This document shows, in pieces, positions 48,609 through 56,796 of a DNA stretch of 64,000 bases; positions within the stretch are counted from its first letter, which is position 1, and each line of letters starts with the position of its first letter. The notes beneath the pieces are model-generated. The model saw nothing but the letters and a program-made list of their open reading frames with translations. It was not told the DNA's origin and searched no databases. Position numbers and translations under genes: made by a program. Origin of the DNA: Gammaproteobacteria bacterium (lineage in GTDB: Bacteria; Pseudomonadota; Gammaproteobacteria; Pseudomonadales; JADFDG01); the NCBI GenBank assembly GCA_018262975.1, contig JADFDG010000014.1, positions 1-64,000 on the forward strand, written 5' to 3'.

Positions 48609-48743
48609 CAAACAAACTTCGGGTAATCTGCCGCCCGAAGGCGTACCATGCGCCTGTCCTGTCCTGCACAGCCCTGTCAGTACCCCCCGTTTCCCCCGCA
48701 TCGCACCTGCTCTGCGCCGTCTGACCCCACTGGAGGGCGCCTC

Positions 48744-48923
48744 GTGGCCAAGCCCAACTACTCGTTTGAAAAGCGCCAGCGCGAGCTGGCCAAGAAGAAA
48801 AAGAAAGAAGAGAAAAACCAGCGCAAGCTTGCCAAGAGCGATGCGTCTGGCGCTGTACCGGCGGAGTCGCCGTCCGATGCAAAGGCACCTGCCGATGCCG
48901 GCGATACCGTCGTGAATACCTGA
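48744..48923 (+). CDS. Small Lys-rich protein
   Basis: From GTG at 48744, with GGAGG well placed upstream, the 59-residue product reads MAKPNYSFEKRQRELAKKKK and continues through a Lys/Glu helix to an acidic Ala/Pro tail. Very similar short proteins are common and uncharacterised in gammaproteobacteria. It lies 14 bases before the RNA-binding protein gene and is probably co-transcribed. Its basic helix suggests RNA or ribosome contact (inference). Confidence 0.75.
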   Translation: MAKPNYSFEKRQRELAKKKKKEEKNQRKLAKSDASGAVPAESPSDAKAPADAGDTVVNT

Positions 48924-48937
48924 AACCGGAGTTTTTA

Positions 48938-49264
48938 ATGCAGCAGAACAAACTGTACGTCGGCAACTTCCCGTACTCGGTGGACGAGGCGCAGTTGCGT
49001 GACTTGTTCTCGGCGTACGGCCAGATCAGCGACCTCGCCATGATCATGGATCGCGAGACGGGTCGTCCCAAGGGTTTTGCCTTCATCACCTTCGCGACCC
49101 AGCAGGCCGCGGAGAAGGCGCTCGAGATGAATGGTCGTGATCTCGGCGGTCGCCCGCTGAAGGTCAACATGGCCATGGAGCGCGACAGCCGTGGCGGCGG
49201 TGGCCGCAGCGGTGGTGGCGGTGGTGGCTACGGCGGCGGTGGCCGCGGCGGCCCGCGCTGGTAA
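48938..49264 (+). CDS. RRM-domain RNA-binding protein, glycine-rich
   Basis: The 108-residue protein has one RNA recognition motif with RNP2 KLYVGNFPYS and RNP1 RPKGFAFITFAT, followed by a Gly/Arg/Tyr-rich tail (GGGGRSGGGGGGYGGGGRGG). Bacterial homologues (Rbp-type) are often cold-induced and bind single-stranded RNA. A terminator follows at once. Confidence 0.95.
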   Translation: MQQNKLYVGNFPYSVDEAQLRDLFSAYGQISDLAMIMDRETGRPKGFAFITFATQQAAEKALEMNGRDLGGRPLKVNMAMERDSRGGGGRSGGGGGGYGGGGRGGPRW

Positions 49265-49292
49265 TTACCGGCGTCAGCCAGTGACACGAAAA

Positions 49293-49317
49293 GGCCCGGC
49301 ATGTCCGGGCCTTTTTT
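49293..49317 (+). terminator. Rho-independent terminator after the RRM gene
   Basis: A perfect 7-base-pair stem GGCCCGG/CCGGGCC with a CATGT loop is followed by six T residues. Confidence 0.92.
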
Positions 49318-49341
49318 ATGGGTGCGTCGGGCGCGGCGCCG

Positions 49342-49815
49342 TCAGAGCCGTTCGGCCAGCGCCAGCACCTGCGCGGCCGTGATGCGCAGGCTGTCCTTCC
49401 AGGCAAGGCCGACGATTTCCTGGCCGGTGGCGCCGTCGCGGAAGTCCAGCGCCACGCCTGGCGCAATCAGGTGGCGGTAATCGAGGAACAGTTCCTCGCC
49501 GGCGGCGATGTCACGCAGCGCGAACACGAAGCCCAGGTGCCAGACGGCGTTGGGCGTGAACGAGTGGTTGATGAAGAAGTCGTCCGGGTAGTCCGGGCTG
49601 ACCACGCAGTGGTCCTCGAACCAGACCACCGAGGTTTCCGCGTGCGGGTGCGACTGTGGCGAGAAAATCTCCGCCAGTCGCACCGTGTGCGTGGCATGGG
49701 TCGGTGCGATCAGCACCCGCCCGGCCGCCACGGGCTCCTCGACAAAGAAACCCTTGCCGGCGCCAGCCACGGATGAAGGCCCGACGCGGTATTTCACGGT
49801 GATCAGGCCTTGCAT
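49342..49815 (-). CDS. SET-domain protein
   Basis: The 157-residue product is almost only a SET domain, the lysine-methyltransferase fold. VGPSSVAGAGKGFFVEEPV is the N-SET strand, FFINHSFTPNAVWHLG carries the NHS motif for S-adenosylmethionine, and GEELFLDYRHL carries the catalytic Tyr motif (ELxxDY). The post-SET Cys cluster is absent. Its target is unknown. Confidence 0.85.
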   Translation of the reverse strand: MQGLITVKYRVGPSSVAGAGKGFFVEEPVAAGRVLIAPTHATHTVRLAEIFSPQSHPHAETSVVWFEDHCVVSPDYPDDFFINHSFTPNAVWHLGFVFALRDIAAGEELFLDYRHLIAPGVALDFRDGATGQEIVGLAWKDSLRITAAQVLALAERL

Positions 49816-49851
49816 GTGCCACCCCGGGCCGTTGCGCGTTGGGCGGGCATT

Positions 49852-50634
49852 CTACGCCGGCGATTTCCCGATCATCCAGTACGAGACCTTCGTCACCAGC
49901 CGGCGCGGGGTGAGCCGCACGGTGAAGATGGCCAGCCGGTTGAGCCAGCCGGGAATCACCACCGGTCGTCCGGCAAACAGGGCACGCACCCCGGCGCGCG
50001 CCACCGGCTGTGGTTGCATGGCCGTGGACAGCAGCAACTTCGAGTCATTGCTGGCGCGGTCGTGGAAGTTGGTGAGCACCGCGCCGGGGCACAGTGCGGT
50101 CACGTTCACGCCGCGCTCGCGCAGTTCCGCGTCGAGGGCCTCGGAGAAGCTCAGCACGTAGGCCTTGGTGGCGGCGTAGACGGCGAACTCCGGGCCCGGC
50201 TCGAAGGAGGCCACCGAGCCGACGTTGAGGATGCGGCCGTATCCGCGGGCGGCCATGTCGCGGCCGAACAGCCAGCTCAGCTCGGTCAGGGTGGTGATGT
50301 TCAGTTGCACCATCTCCATCTGCCCGGCAAGCGACAACTTCACGAAGCGTCCCTTCAGTCCGAAGCCGGCGTTGTTCACCAGTACATCCACGGCCAGGCC
50401 GTGCGCCTGCACCGCGTTGTACAGCGCCTGCGCACTGCCGGCCACCCCGAGGTCGCTGGCAATGACCGTGCTGTGGACGCCATGGGCCCGGTGCAGTTCC
50501 GCGGCGAGCGCCTGCAACTTGTCGGCGCTGCGCGCGACCAGCACCAGGTCATGGCCTTGCTGCGCGAGCAGCAAGGCAATTTCGCGGCCGATGCCGATGG
50601 ATGCACCGGTGACGAGGGCGACGGGACGTTTCAT
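49852..50634 (-). CDS. Short-chain dehydrogenase/reductase (DltE/YqjQ type)
   Basis: The 260-residue SDR has cofactor motif TGASIGIG, VLVNNAGFG, catalytic Ser in LNVGSVASF and Tyr-x-x-x-Lys in VYAATKAY. The C-terminal hydrophobic part (NRLAIFTVRLTPRRLVTKVS) is typical of the 17-beta-HSD-like subgroup attached to membranes. It lies 24 bases after the peroxiredoxin-like gene on the same strand. Confidence 0.9.
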   Translation of the reverse strand: MKRPVALVTGASIGIGREIALLLAQQGHDLVLVARSADKLQALAAELHRAHGVHSTVIASDLGVAGSAQALYNAVQAHGLAVDVLVNNAGFGLKGRFVKLSLAGQMEMVQLNITTLTELSWLFGRDMAARGYGRILNVGSVASFEPGPEFAVYAATKAYVLSFSEALDAELRERGVNVTALCPGAVLTNFHDRASNDSKLLLSTAMQPQPVARAGVRALFAGRPVVIPGWLNRLAIFTVRLTPRRLVTKVSYWMIGKSPA

Positions 50635-50658
50635 GGGCTGGTCTCCTGCCGTGCCGGT

Positions 50659-51192
50659 TCAGCGTCGCGCCGCGAAGGCGTCGATGCGCTCGAAGGGAAT
50701 GTGCTCGCCGATCACCGGCGCGTAGAACGCTTCGACGACCCGGCCGTCTTCATCGATCAGGAAGTCGGCGGGCAGGCGAGTCTTGGTGCCGTGCATCGGG
50801 CCGGGCGTGAAGCCCTCCCTGAGCGCCTCGGCCAGCAGTGGCAGGTTCTTCGGCGACAGGTAGCCGGCCAGTGAATGCTCGAGGCCGTACAGCCGGTACA
50901 GCTTCTCGTCGGGATCGCACACGATGGGGAAGGGCGCGTCCTGCTCGCCGACGTTGGCGGCCACCTCGTCCACCGGCGCCTGGAACACGGCGACGATCGA
51001 CAGCCCCTGGCGCTCCCAGTCGGCGTAGCGGCCGATCATCTGGTGCACGCGCAGGTTGCACAGCGGGCAGCCGGCGTAGCGGAAGAACGCCAGCCAGACC
51101 TTGCGCCCGCGCAGCTGCGACAGCGTGAGCGGTTCGCGCGCGTAGACGGTGGCGGTGAAGTCGGGGGCGAGGCTGCCGGTGGTGATGCGCAT
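50659..51192 (-). CDS. Peroxiredoxin/AhpC-TSA-like thioredoxin-fold protein
   Basis: The 177-residue protein has LAPDFTATV at its start and the redox site FFRYAGCPLCNLRVHQM with Cys42 and Cys45, then IVAVFQAPVDEVAANV and a C-terminal FLIDEDGRVVEAFY. This is the peroxiredoxin-like PRX-like2/AhpC-TSA group. It follows the OYE-type gene by 29 bases in what looks like one operon, consistent with redox-stress handling. Confidence 0.88.
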   Translation of the reverse strand: MRITTGSLAPDFTATVYAREPLTLSQLRGRKVWLAFFRYAGCPLCNLRVHQMIGRYADWERQGLSIVAVFQAPVDEVAANVGEQDAPFPIVCDPDEKLYRLYGLEHSLAGYLSPKNLPLLAEALREGFTPGPMHGTKTRLPADFLIDEDGRVVEAFYAPVIGEHIPFERIDAFAARR

Positions 51193-51221
51193 GCACGTGT
51201 ACTCCTGTCGGTGATTGACGT

Positions 51222-52463
51222 TCAGCCGCGGGCGCGCAGCCGGCGGGTGCGGAAGCCGCGCGAGGCCATTTCGCCGAAGACCGCCAGCAGCGACCAGATG
51301 CCGCGCGGCTGCTTCGACGGCTCCTTGCCGGCGCCCATGCGGTGCAACTGGCGCGCGTACCAGCTCACTTCCATCATCGCCATCTCGTCGATGCGGCGGA
51401 TGCCGGTGCTGATCGGTGCTACCGTCGAGCGCACATCGCCGCCGGCTAGGACGTGTTTCGACAGGTCCGGTTCGGTGACCAGCGGGCGTGCCAGGCCGAC
51501 CACGTCGGTGGCACCGGAGGCCAGCGCCTCGCGCATCGCCGTCGCCGTGCGGAAGCCGCCGGTGACCATCAGCGGCGTGTGCGGGATGCGCGCGCGGATG
51601 TCCTGTGCGTAGCGCAGGAAATAGGCTTCGCGTTCGCGGGTGGAGGTGCGCACGGCACCGCCGCTCATTTCCGGTGCCTCGTAGGTGCCGCCGGAAATCT
51701 CGATCAGGTCCATGCCGAGGCCGGCCAGCGTCTGCGCCACCTGCATGGATTCCTCCTCGGTGAAGCCACCGCGCTGGAAATCCGCCGAATTGAGCTTGAT
51801 GGACAGCGCGAAGCCGTCGCCGGTGGCCGCGCGCATGGCGCGGTAGGTTTCCACCACGAAGCGCATGCGATTCTCCAGCGGGCCGCCCCAGCGGTCGGTG
51901 CGCCGGTTGGTCAGCGGCGACAGGAACTGGCTGACCAGGTAGCCGTGCGCGCCGTGGATCTGCGCGCCGCCGAAGCCGGCTTGCTGCGCGAGCCGCGCGG
52001 CGTTGGCGAAGCGCGCGATGATGTCCTCGATCTCGGCCTCCGTCAGTGCGCGCGGGGTGCCGAACATCGCCTGCATGTCCTCGCGGAACGGCACTGCCGA
52101 CGGCGCCACCGGGTCGGGATCGAGGAAGCGGATGACCTGCCGGCCGGGATGGTTCAGCTGCATCCACAACTGCGTACCGTCGGCGCTGCCGGCACGGGCC
52201 CATTCGCGCAGCAGCGGCAGGTCGCGGTCGTCTTCCAGTGCGACGTTGTTCGGCTCGCCGAGGTGGCGGCGGTCGACCATCACGTTGCCGGTGATGAGCA
52301 GGCCGGTACCGCCGGCGGCCCAGCGCGCGTAAAGGCGCGGCAACGCATCCGTCATGCGGTTGTCGACCGTGCCGAGCGACTCGCTCATGGCGCTCTTGCC
52401 CAGGCGGTTCTTCAGGATGGTGCCGTTGGGCAGGGTCAGTGGCTGGTCGGGGCGGGCGGGCAT
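51222..52463 (-). CDS. Old-yellow-enzyme-family NADH:flavin oxidoreductase
   Basis: The 413-residue FMN enzyme has LTLPNGTILKNRLGKSAMSE, LWMQLNHPGRQ, the active-site GAQIHGAHGYLVSQFLSPLT and the phosphate-binding MVTGGFRTATAMREALASG. This domain reduces activated alkenes using NAD(P)H. The C-terminal extension (about 340-413, basic and Arg-rich) is longer than in minimal OYEs, but there is no 4Fe-4S second domain. It is transcribed away from the ArsR gene, with three palindromes between them, so it is very likely under that regulator. Confidence 0.92.
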   Translation of the reverse strand: MPARPDQPLTLPNGTILKNRLGKSAMSESLGTVDNRMTDALPRLYARWAAGGTGLLITGNVMVDRRHLGEPNNVALEDDRDLPLLREWARAGSADGTQLWMQLNHPGRQVIRFLDPDPVAPSAVPFREDMQAMFGTPRALTEAEIEDIIARFANAARLAQQAGFGGAQIHGAHGYLVSQFLSPLTNRRTDRWGGPLENRMRFVVETYRAMRAATGDGFALSIKLNSADFQRGGFTEEESMQVAQTLAGLGMDLIEISGGTYEAPEMSGGAVRTSTREREAYFLRYAQDIRARIPHTPLMVTGGFRTATAMREALASGATDVVGLARPLVTEPDLSKHVLAGGDVRSTVAPISTGIRRIDEMAMMEVSWYARQLHRMGAGKEPSKQPRGIWSLLAVFGEMASRGFRTRRLRARG

Positions 52464-52481
52464 GGAGGGTCTTCCCTTCGT

Positions 52482-52557
52482 TTCGATGGCCATGAAAGTA
52501 TGTGATGGTTCGATATCCATCAAAGTGAATCCGACGAACGGTTTGATATCCATCGAA
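52482..52557. promoter_or_regulatory. Three operator-like palindromes between OYE and ArsR genes
   Basis: TTCGATGGCCATGAAA (52482-52497), TTCGATATCCATCAAA (52509-52524) and TTTGATATCCATCGAA (52542-52557) share the form TTyGATnnccATsrAA. Each is an imperfect inverted repeat around a central ATCC/GGCC, and the centres are 27 and 33 bases apart. They fill the 115-base divergent gap, the expected place for an ArsR dimer to bind and silence both genes. Confidence 0.75.
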
Positions 52558-52578
52558 GTTTGGGGGTATCTTGGGTGA

Positions 52579-52932
52579 ATGATGAACAAGCGCAGTGCCC
52601 CCGCCGATGACCGCCTTGACGCGCTGGCCCGCGCCTTCAAGGCGCTGTCCAATCCCAACCGGCTGCAGATCTACGTGGAGATCCTGCGCCGGCAGCGCCA
52701 GGCCATCGGTCCGGAGCACAGTTGCGCCCTGTACGACTTCCTCAACTCGCTGGAAATCGGCGCGCCCACCGTGTCGCACCACATCAAGGAGCTGGTCAAC
52801 GCCGGCCTGATCCGCGTCGAGCGTGACGGTAAGTACCTGGCCTGCGCGCTCGATGACGACATGCGCCTGGCGCTGCGGGCGTTCTTCGATCGCGAGGAGG
52901 CGGCACCGCCGCCGCGCCGCCGGGCGCGCTGA
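52579..52932 (+). CDS. ArsR-family winged-helix regulator
   Basis: The 117-residue protein has ARAFKALSNPNRLQIYVEIL and a recognition helix in TVSHHIKELVNAGLIRVERD, then GKYLACAL in the wing. It lacks an obvious CxC metal site in helix 3, so a non-metal ligand is likely. It has two closely spaced Met codons at the start. It is divergent from the OYE operon. Confidence 0.9.
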   Translation: MMNKRSAPADDRLDALARAFKALSNPNRLQIYVEILRRQRQAIGPEHSCALYDFLNSLEIGAPTVSHHIKELVNAGLIRVERDGKYLACALDDDMRLALRAFFDREEAAPPPRRRAR

Positions 52933-52982
52933 CTGCCGGGTATTGCCTCCGGTCATCGCGCCCCGGCGGCAAGGCCGTTAAC

Positions 52983-54092
52983 ATGGACGGCAATACTTCC
53001 GGCCGCCCGGCGATGTCACAGCGAACCTCCAATCCTGCCAGTCGCGGGCGCTCGCGTCCCCATCCGCTGCCGGCGCGGGCCACCGCGTTGCCGCGCATCC
53101 TTGCGCGCTTCTACATCGGCCTGGCGGTATTGGCGGCATCGGTCCTGCTGGGCACCCTGGCCTTCCGCTTCGGCGCGTCGCCGGCGCCGTCGTGGAGCGA
53201 TTCGTTCTACATGACGCTCATCACCATCTCGACTGTGGGTTACGCCGAGGTCGTGCCGCTCGACAGCTTCGCGGAGCGGGTATTTGCCGGCGTGCTGTCC
53301 ATTGCCGGCTTCGGCGTGATCACGTTCCTGTTCACCAGCCTGTCAATGTTCTTCCTGGAAGCCGATCTCGACTACACGCTGCGGAGGCGACGAATGGAGA
53401 AGCAGATCCGCAAACTGCGCGGACACTACATTGTCTGCGGCTTCGGCCGCGTCGGCAGCAACGTGTCCGGCGAATTGCGGGTAACCGGCCGCCGTTTCGT
53501 GGTCATCGATACCGATGAGGCGCGCCTGACCGCGCAACTCGCGCACACGCCCGACTTGCTGTACCTGGCCGGTGACGCCAGTGACGACGATGTGCTGCTG
53601 GCCGCGGACATCGAGGACGCGGCGGGCGTTTTCGCGGTGACCGGCGATGACAGTCGCAACCTGATGATCACGCTGACCGCGAGGCAGTTGAACCCGAAGG
53701 TGCGGGTGGTCGCGCGCTGCCACGATGTGAAGAACATTCCCAAGCTGCGCAAGGCCGGCGCCGACGAGATCGTCTCGCCGGATTTCACCGGCGGCATGCG
53801 CATCGCCTCGGCGATGGTGCGGCCGCACGTGGTGTCCTTCCTGGACGAGATGCGACGTTCGGATCTCAACCTGCGGGTGGAGGAGGTGGCCGTCCCGGAT
53901 GCCGGCGAGCCGGTGAGCGTCGGCGACGTGCGCCGGTCTGGCGACGGTTTCGTTGTCGTCGCGGTGCGGGCCGCCGGGCAGTGGGTCTTCAATCCGCCGG
54001 ATGATTACCTGCTCGAGGCCGGCCAGGTGCTGGTGGCCATGGCGTCGCCAGGCGGGCGCGCGCAACTGGAGCGGGCGCTGCGCCAGTTGTAG
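52983..54092 (+). CDS. Two-helix potassium channel with TrkA-N/TrkA-C (RCK) domains
   Basis: The 369-residue channel subunit has two transmembrane helices (about 38-58 and 97-120). The pore loop SFYMTLITISTVGYAEVVPL has Ala88 where the last filter Gly is usual. The RCK domain starts at HYIVCGFGRVGSNVSGELRV (NAD-type Rossmann) with VVIDTDE and LLYLAGDASDDDVLLAADIE. A TrkA-C domain ends the protein. A basic 35-residue N-terminus precedes the first helix. AAGG nine bases upstream supports the start at 52983. Confidence 0.9.
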   Translation: MDGNTSGRPAMSQRTSNPASRGRSRPHPLPARATALPRILARFYIGLAVLAASVLLGTLAFRFGASPAPSWSDSFYMTLITISTVGYAEVVPLDSFAERVFAGVLSIAGFGVITFLFTSLSMFFLEADLDYTLRRRRMEKQIRKLRGHYIVCGFGRVGSNVSGELRVTGRRFVVIDTDEARLTAQLAHTPDLLYLAGDASDDDVLLAADIEDAAGVFAVTGDDSRNLMITLTARQLNPKVRVVARCHDVKNIPKLRKAGADEIVSPDFTGGMRIASAMVRPHVVSFLDEMRRSDLNLRVEEVAVPDAGEPVSVGDVRRSGDGFVVVAVRAAGQWVFNPPDDYLLEAGQVLVAMASPGGRAQLERALRQL

Positions 54093-54096
54093 CGAC

Positions 54097-55071
54097 TCAG
54101 GGAATCAGCACGGTCGCACCGGTGGTGCGGCGCGCTTCCAGCGCGCGGTGCGCTTCGGCGCAGTCGGCCAGCGTATAACGCTGGCCGACCGCCACCTGCA
54201 GCGTGCCGTCTGCGATCGCCGCGAACAGGCGCCTGGCCATGTCGTCGCGTCGCGTGGTGTCGGCAATGTAGTGGAACAGGCTCGGGCGGGTCACCGTCAG
54301 TGACTTCGTGCCCAGCAGCGCTGTGGTGAACGGCGCCACCGGTCCGCTCGACTGCCCGAAACTCACCAGGTGGCCGAATACCGCCAGCGAGCGGATGGAG
54401 GTGTCGAAGGTGTCGCGGCCGACGCCGTCGTAGACCACTGCCACGCCCGCGCCGCCGGTCAGCCGCAGGACTTCGGCGGCCACGTCCTGTTCCCGGTAGT
54501 CGATTACGTGGTGGGCGCCGTGCCGGCGGGCGAGTGCGCACTTGTCGCTGCCGCCGGCAGTGCCGATGACGGTACAGCCGAGCGCATTTGCCCACTGGCA
54601 CAGCAGCAGGCCGACGCCGCCGGCGGCGGCATGAACCAGCACCGTGTCGCCGGCCTTTACCGGGCGGGCGCGGAACAGCAGGAACTCCGCGGTCAGCCCC
54701 TTCAACATTACTGCCGCCGCCTGTTCGTCGCTCACCGTCTCCGGCAGTCTCACCAGATGGCGCGCGGCGATCACCCGGCGCTCGCAGCAGGCGCCACCGG
54801 GCCCGGCCACGTAGGCGACCCGGTCGCCCACGGCAAGCCCCGTCACCTCCGGGCCCAGGCCCTCCACCACGCCGGCAGCTTCCATGCCCGGCACTGCCGG
54901 CGGCACCAGCAAGGGATACAGGCCGGTGCGCGCATACACGTCGATGTAGTTCAGGCCGATTGCCGTCTGTCGGAGGAGCACTTCGCCGGGGCCGGGCGTG
55001 GCCAGCGGGTACGGGCGGTACGTCAGGCACTCCGGGCCGCCGTGGGCGGTCAGCACGACGGCGTGGTTCAT
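54097..55071 (-). CDS. Quinone oxidoreductase (zeta-crystallin type)
   Basis: The 324-residue medium-chain reductase lacks the zinc ligands of alcohol dehydrogenases. It has LRQTAIGLNYIDVYARTGLY, VPGMEAAGVV and the NADPH motif VLVHAAAGGVGLLLCQWANA, matching Qor. It reduces quinones with one electron. Its start overlaps the UbiB-like gene's stop by four bases. Pairing with a UbiB-type kinase fits a shared quinone role. Confidence 0.93.
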   Translation of the reverse strand: MNHAVVLTAHGGPECLTYRPYPLATPGPGEVLLRQTAIGLNYIDVYARTGLYPLLVPPAVPGMEAAGVVEGLGPEVTGLAVGDRVAYVAGPGGACCERRVIAARHLVRLPETVSDEQAAAVMLKGLTAEFLLFRARPVKAGDTVLVHAAAGGVGLLLCQWANALGCTVIGTAGGSDKCALARRHGAHHVIDYREQDVAAEVLRLTGGAGVAVVYDGVGRDTFDTSIRSLAVFGHLVSFGQSSGPVAPFTTALLGTKSLTVTRPSLFHYIADTTRRDDMARRLFAAIADGTLQVAVGQRYTLADCAEAHRALEARRTTGATVLIP

Positions 55072-56417
55072 GCCGTCGGTCCCGTGTACTTCTCGACGAG
55101 GTCGCGCGTCGATGCAACGGTGCCGAGTTTCATCAGTGTCCAGTAGTGGCCGGTGATCACCCGGTTGACCAGCATGGTGCGCGCCGCCGGCTGGAACGAA
55201 TCGAGGTAGCGCAGCGGCGTGGCGCGCGCCTGCTTGAAAACCTCGATGTGCAACCGCGAGTTGCCGAAATCGAAAGGCTGGTCGGAGAAAGCGGGCAGGA
55301 ACAGTTCCATCCAGCGCCGGTAGAAGCTGTCCTCCGGGCGCGGACCGTCCGGCCGGCGCACGCCGAGGTCGATCAGCGCGGCCTCGATGCCGTCGAAGTC
55401 GGTGTTGTAGGCGGCCTGCATGATGCGGCGATAGATCGCGATGTCGCCCGGCGTCAGCCGCTTCACGGCGCCGAAATCGTAGATGATGATGCTGCCGTCC
55501 GGCCGGAACGCGAAGTTGCCGGGATGCGGGTCGCAATGCACGGCGTGGTGCACGAAGATCTGCTTGCCGAAGATGTCGAACACGCGGCGGCCGAGTTCGT
55601 TGCGCAGCGCCTGGTCGTACTGCGGCGAGCTGGCGACGGTGTCCAGCGTGTCGCCGCTCTCGCGGGTCAGCGTGAGTACGCGGCGGCTGGTGAACTCCTC
55701 CACCACCTCGGGGATGACGATGCCGTGGTCTTCGGCGTGGAAGGCGCGGAATGCGCGGAGGTTTTCCGCTTCCTTCTGGTAGTCGAGCTCGTCGCGCAGG
55801 CGGGCCTTGATCTCGTTGAAGACTTCGTCGATCACCTGTTCGTCGAGCTTGAGCAATCCGGCCAGCCGGAAGATGCGGCGCAGGTGGCGCAAGTCGGACT
55901 CGATGGATTCCTCGACGCCCGGGTACTGCACCTTGACCACCACTTCGCGACCGTCCGGCAGCACCGCGCGATGCACCTGGCCGATGGAGGCGGCGGCGAA
56001 CGGCTGCTCGTCCATCTCGCGGAACAGTTCATAAGGGGGGGCGCCGAGCTCGTCGATGATCTGCTTGCGGATCACGCGGAAGGGCATCGGCGGCGATTCC
56101 TTCTGCAGCTTCTCCAGTGCCTTGGCGAACTCTTCCGGCAGCAGGTCCTTCACCTGCGAGGCGATCTGCCCCACCTTCATCACCGCGCCCTTCATCTCGC
56201 CGAGCGTCTCGGCAACCTCCGCGCCGATCTTCGCCAGCATTTTCTGGCGTTCCTTCTCGCGCTGTTCCTCGGAAAGGAACAGTGACTTGGCGGAGGAGGT
56301 CGCCACGCGCGTGGCGATCGACGTGGACATGCCGGCCAGCTTCATGAACCGGCGCGCCGGCGTGGTGGCGGTGAAGCGCTTGTCGTTCTTCTTGTCGTTG
56401 TCGTCTTTGCTGGCCAT
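55068..56417 (-). CDS. ABC1/UbiB-family atypical kinase (AarF-like)
   Basis: The 449-residue protein has the KxGQ motif in GAVMKVGQIASQVKDLLP, the A-rich loop in FAAASIGQVHRAVL (AAAS replacing the P-loop), VVVKVQYPGVEESIESDL, catalytic HCDPHPGNF and the metal-binding YDFGAVK. This family supports ubiquinone synthesis through ATPase activity. No C-terminal transmembrane helices are seen, unlike UbiB, so it is closer to the AarF/Coq8-like cytosolic group. It is coupled to the quinone reductase gene. Confidence 0.93.
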   Translation of the reverse strand: MASKDDNDKKNDKRFTATTPARRFMKLAGMSTSIATRVATSSAKSLFLSEEQREKERQKMLAKIGAEVAETLGEMKGAVMKVGQIASQVKDLLPEEFAKALEKLQKESPPMPFRVIRKQIIDELGAPPYELFREMDEQPFAAASIGQVHRAVLPDGREVVVKVQYPGVEESIESDLRHLRRIFRLAGLLKLDEQVIDEVFNEIKARLRDELDYQKEAENLRAFRAFHAEDHGIVIPEVVEEFTSRRVLTLTRESGDTLDTVASSPQYDQALRNELGRRVFDIFGKQIFVHHAVHCDPHPGNFAFRPDGSIIIYDFGAVKRLTPGDIAIYRRIMQAAYNTDFDGIEAALIDLGVRRPDGPRPEDSFYRRWMELFLPAFSDQPFDFGNSRLHIEVFKQARATPLRYLDSFQPAARTMLVNRVITGHYWTLMKLGTVASTRDLVEKYTGPTA

Positions 56418-56505
56418 GGCTGCGGCATCCCCCTCGACGGCCGGATCATGGCACAGGGGGGTGGGGCGTCAATCGCGGTTTCCGGCAGTTCCGGCCCGCT
56501 GGGGC

Positions 56506-56541
56506 GGGGTGGCAAAAAGCCGGGGGTTTGCCCGCCACCCC
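56506..56541. other. Imperfect hairpin upstream of the UbiB-like gene
   Basis: GGGGTGGCAAA (56506-56516) pairs with TTTGCC plus ACCCC (56527-56541) across a 4-base bulge. It lies between the UbiB-like start and the leader of the lipoprotein gene. It is not followed by a T-tract on either strand. Confidence 0.35.
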
Positions 56542-56567
56542 CCGTTCCGTTTTGAAAAAAACCTGCG

Positions 56568-56750
56568 TATAGTACGCGCGCCTGCCGACCCTGGCGTTGT
56601 CCGACAATCGGTGCACTTCGTCAGGCGTTCGAGGCCTCCCGGAGTCATACGCATAGCCGCCCCAGCGGGCGGGGATGCCTATGATCCCGGGTTACCCGCG
56701 AGGGTGGCTCGGATCAGAACTGCCGGCAACGGCAGACCACGTGGTTAGTC
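56568..56750 (+). ncRNA. Candidate structured RNA or 5' leader of the lipoprotein gene
   Basis: A TATAGT box (56568-56573) precedes about 170 bases dense in perfect stems. GCAT/ATGC encloses CCGCCC-CAGC-GGGCGG (56651-56678). GATCC/GGATC (56683-56715) encloses ACCC-GCGA-GGGT (56694-56705). CTGCCG-GCAA-CGGCAG (56720-56735) and the palindrome ACCACGTGGT (56736-56745) follow. Two of the loops are GNRA tetraloops. No ORF fits. I cannot match it to a riboswitch or 6S/4.5S RNA I know. It may be a leader of the lipoprotein gene or a free small RNA. Confidence 0.45.
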
Positions 56751-56783
56751 AATTGCTGTCCCTGTGACCCTGTACGTTTCCTT

Positions 56784-56795
56784 GAGGTATACCTC
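56784..56795 (+). promoter_or_regulatory. Ribosome binding site inside a perfect palindrome
   Basis: GAGGTATACCTC lies directly before the ATG at 56797. Its GAGG is the Shine-Dalgarno sequence and can pair with CCTC over a TATA loop, so translation could be gated by opening this hairpin. Confidence 0.6.
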
Positions 56796-56796
56796 C

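Noticed and set aside
56625-56700. tRNA because of a GTTCGAGGC-like T-loop
   Set aside because: No acceptor or anticodon stem can be formed around it; the pairing found is of independent hairpins.
56580-56760. 6S RNA, 4.5S RNA or a c-di-GMP-I riboswitch
   Set aside because: Some fragments (for example CCCGGGTTACCCG) recall known elements, but the conserved cores I know for those RNAs are absent.
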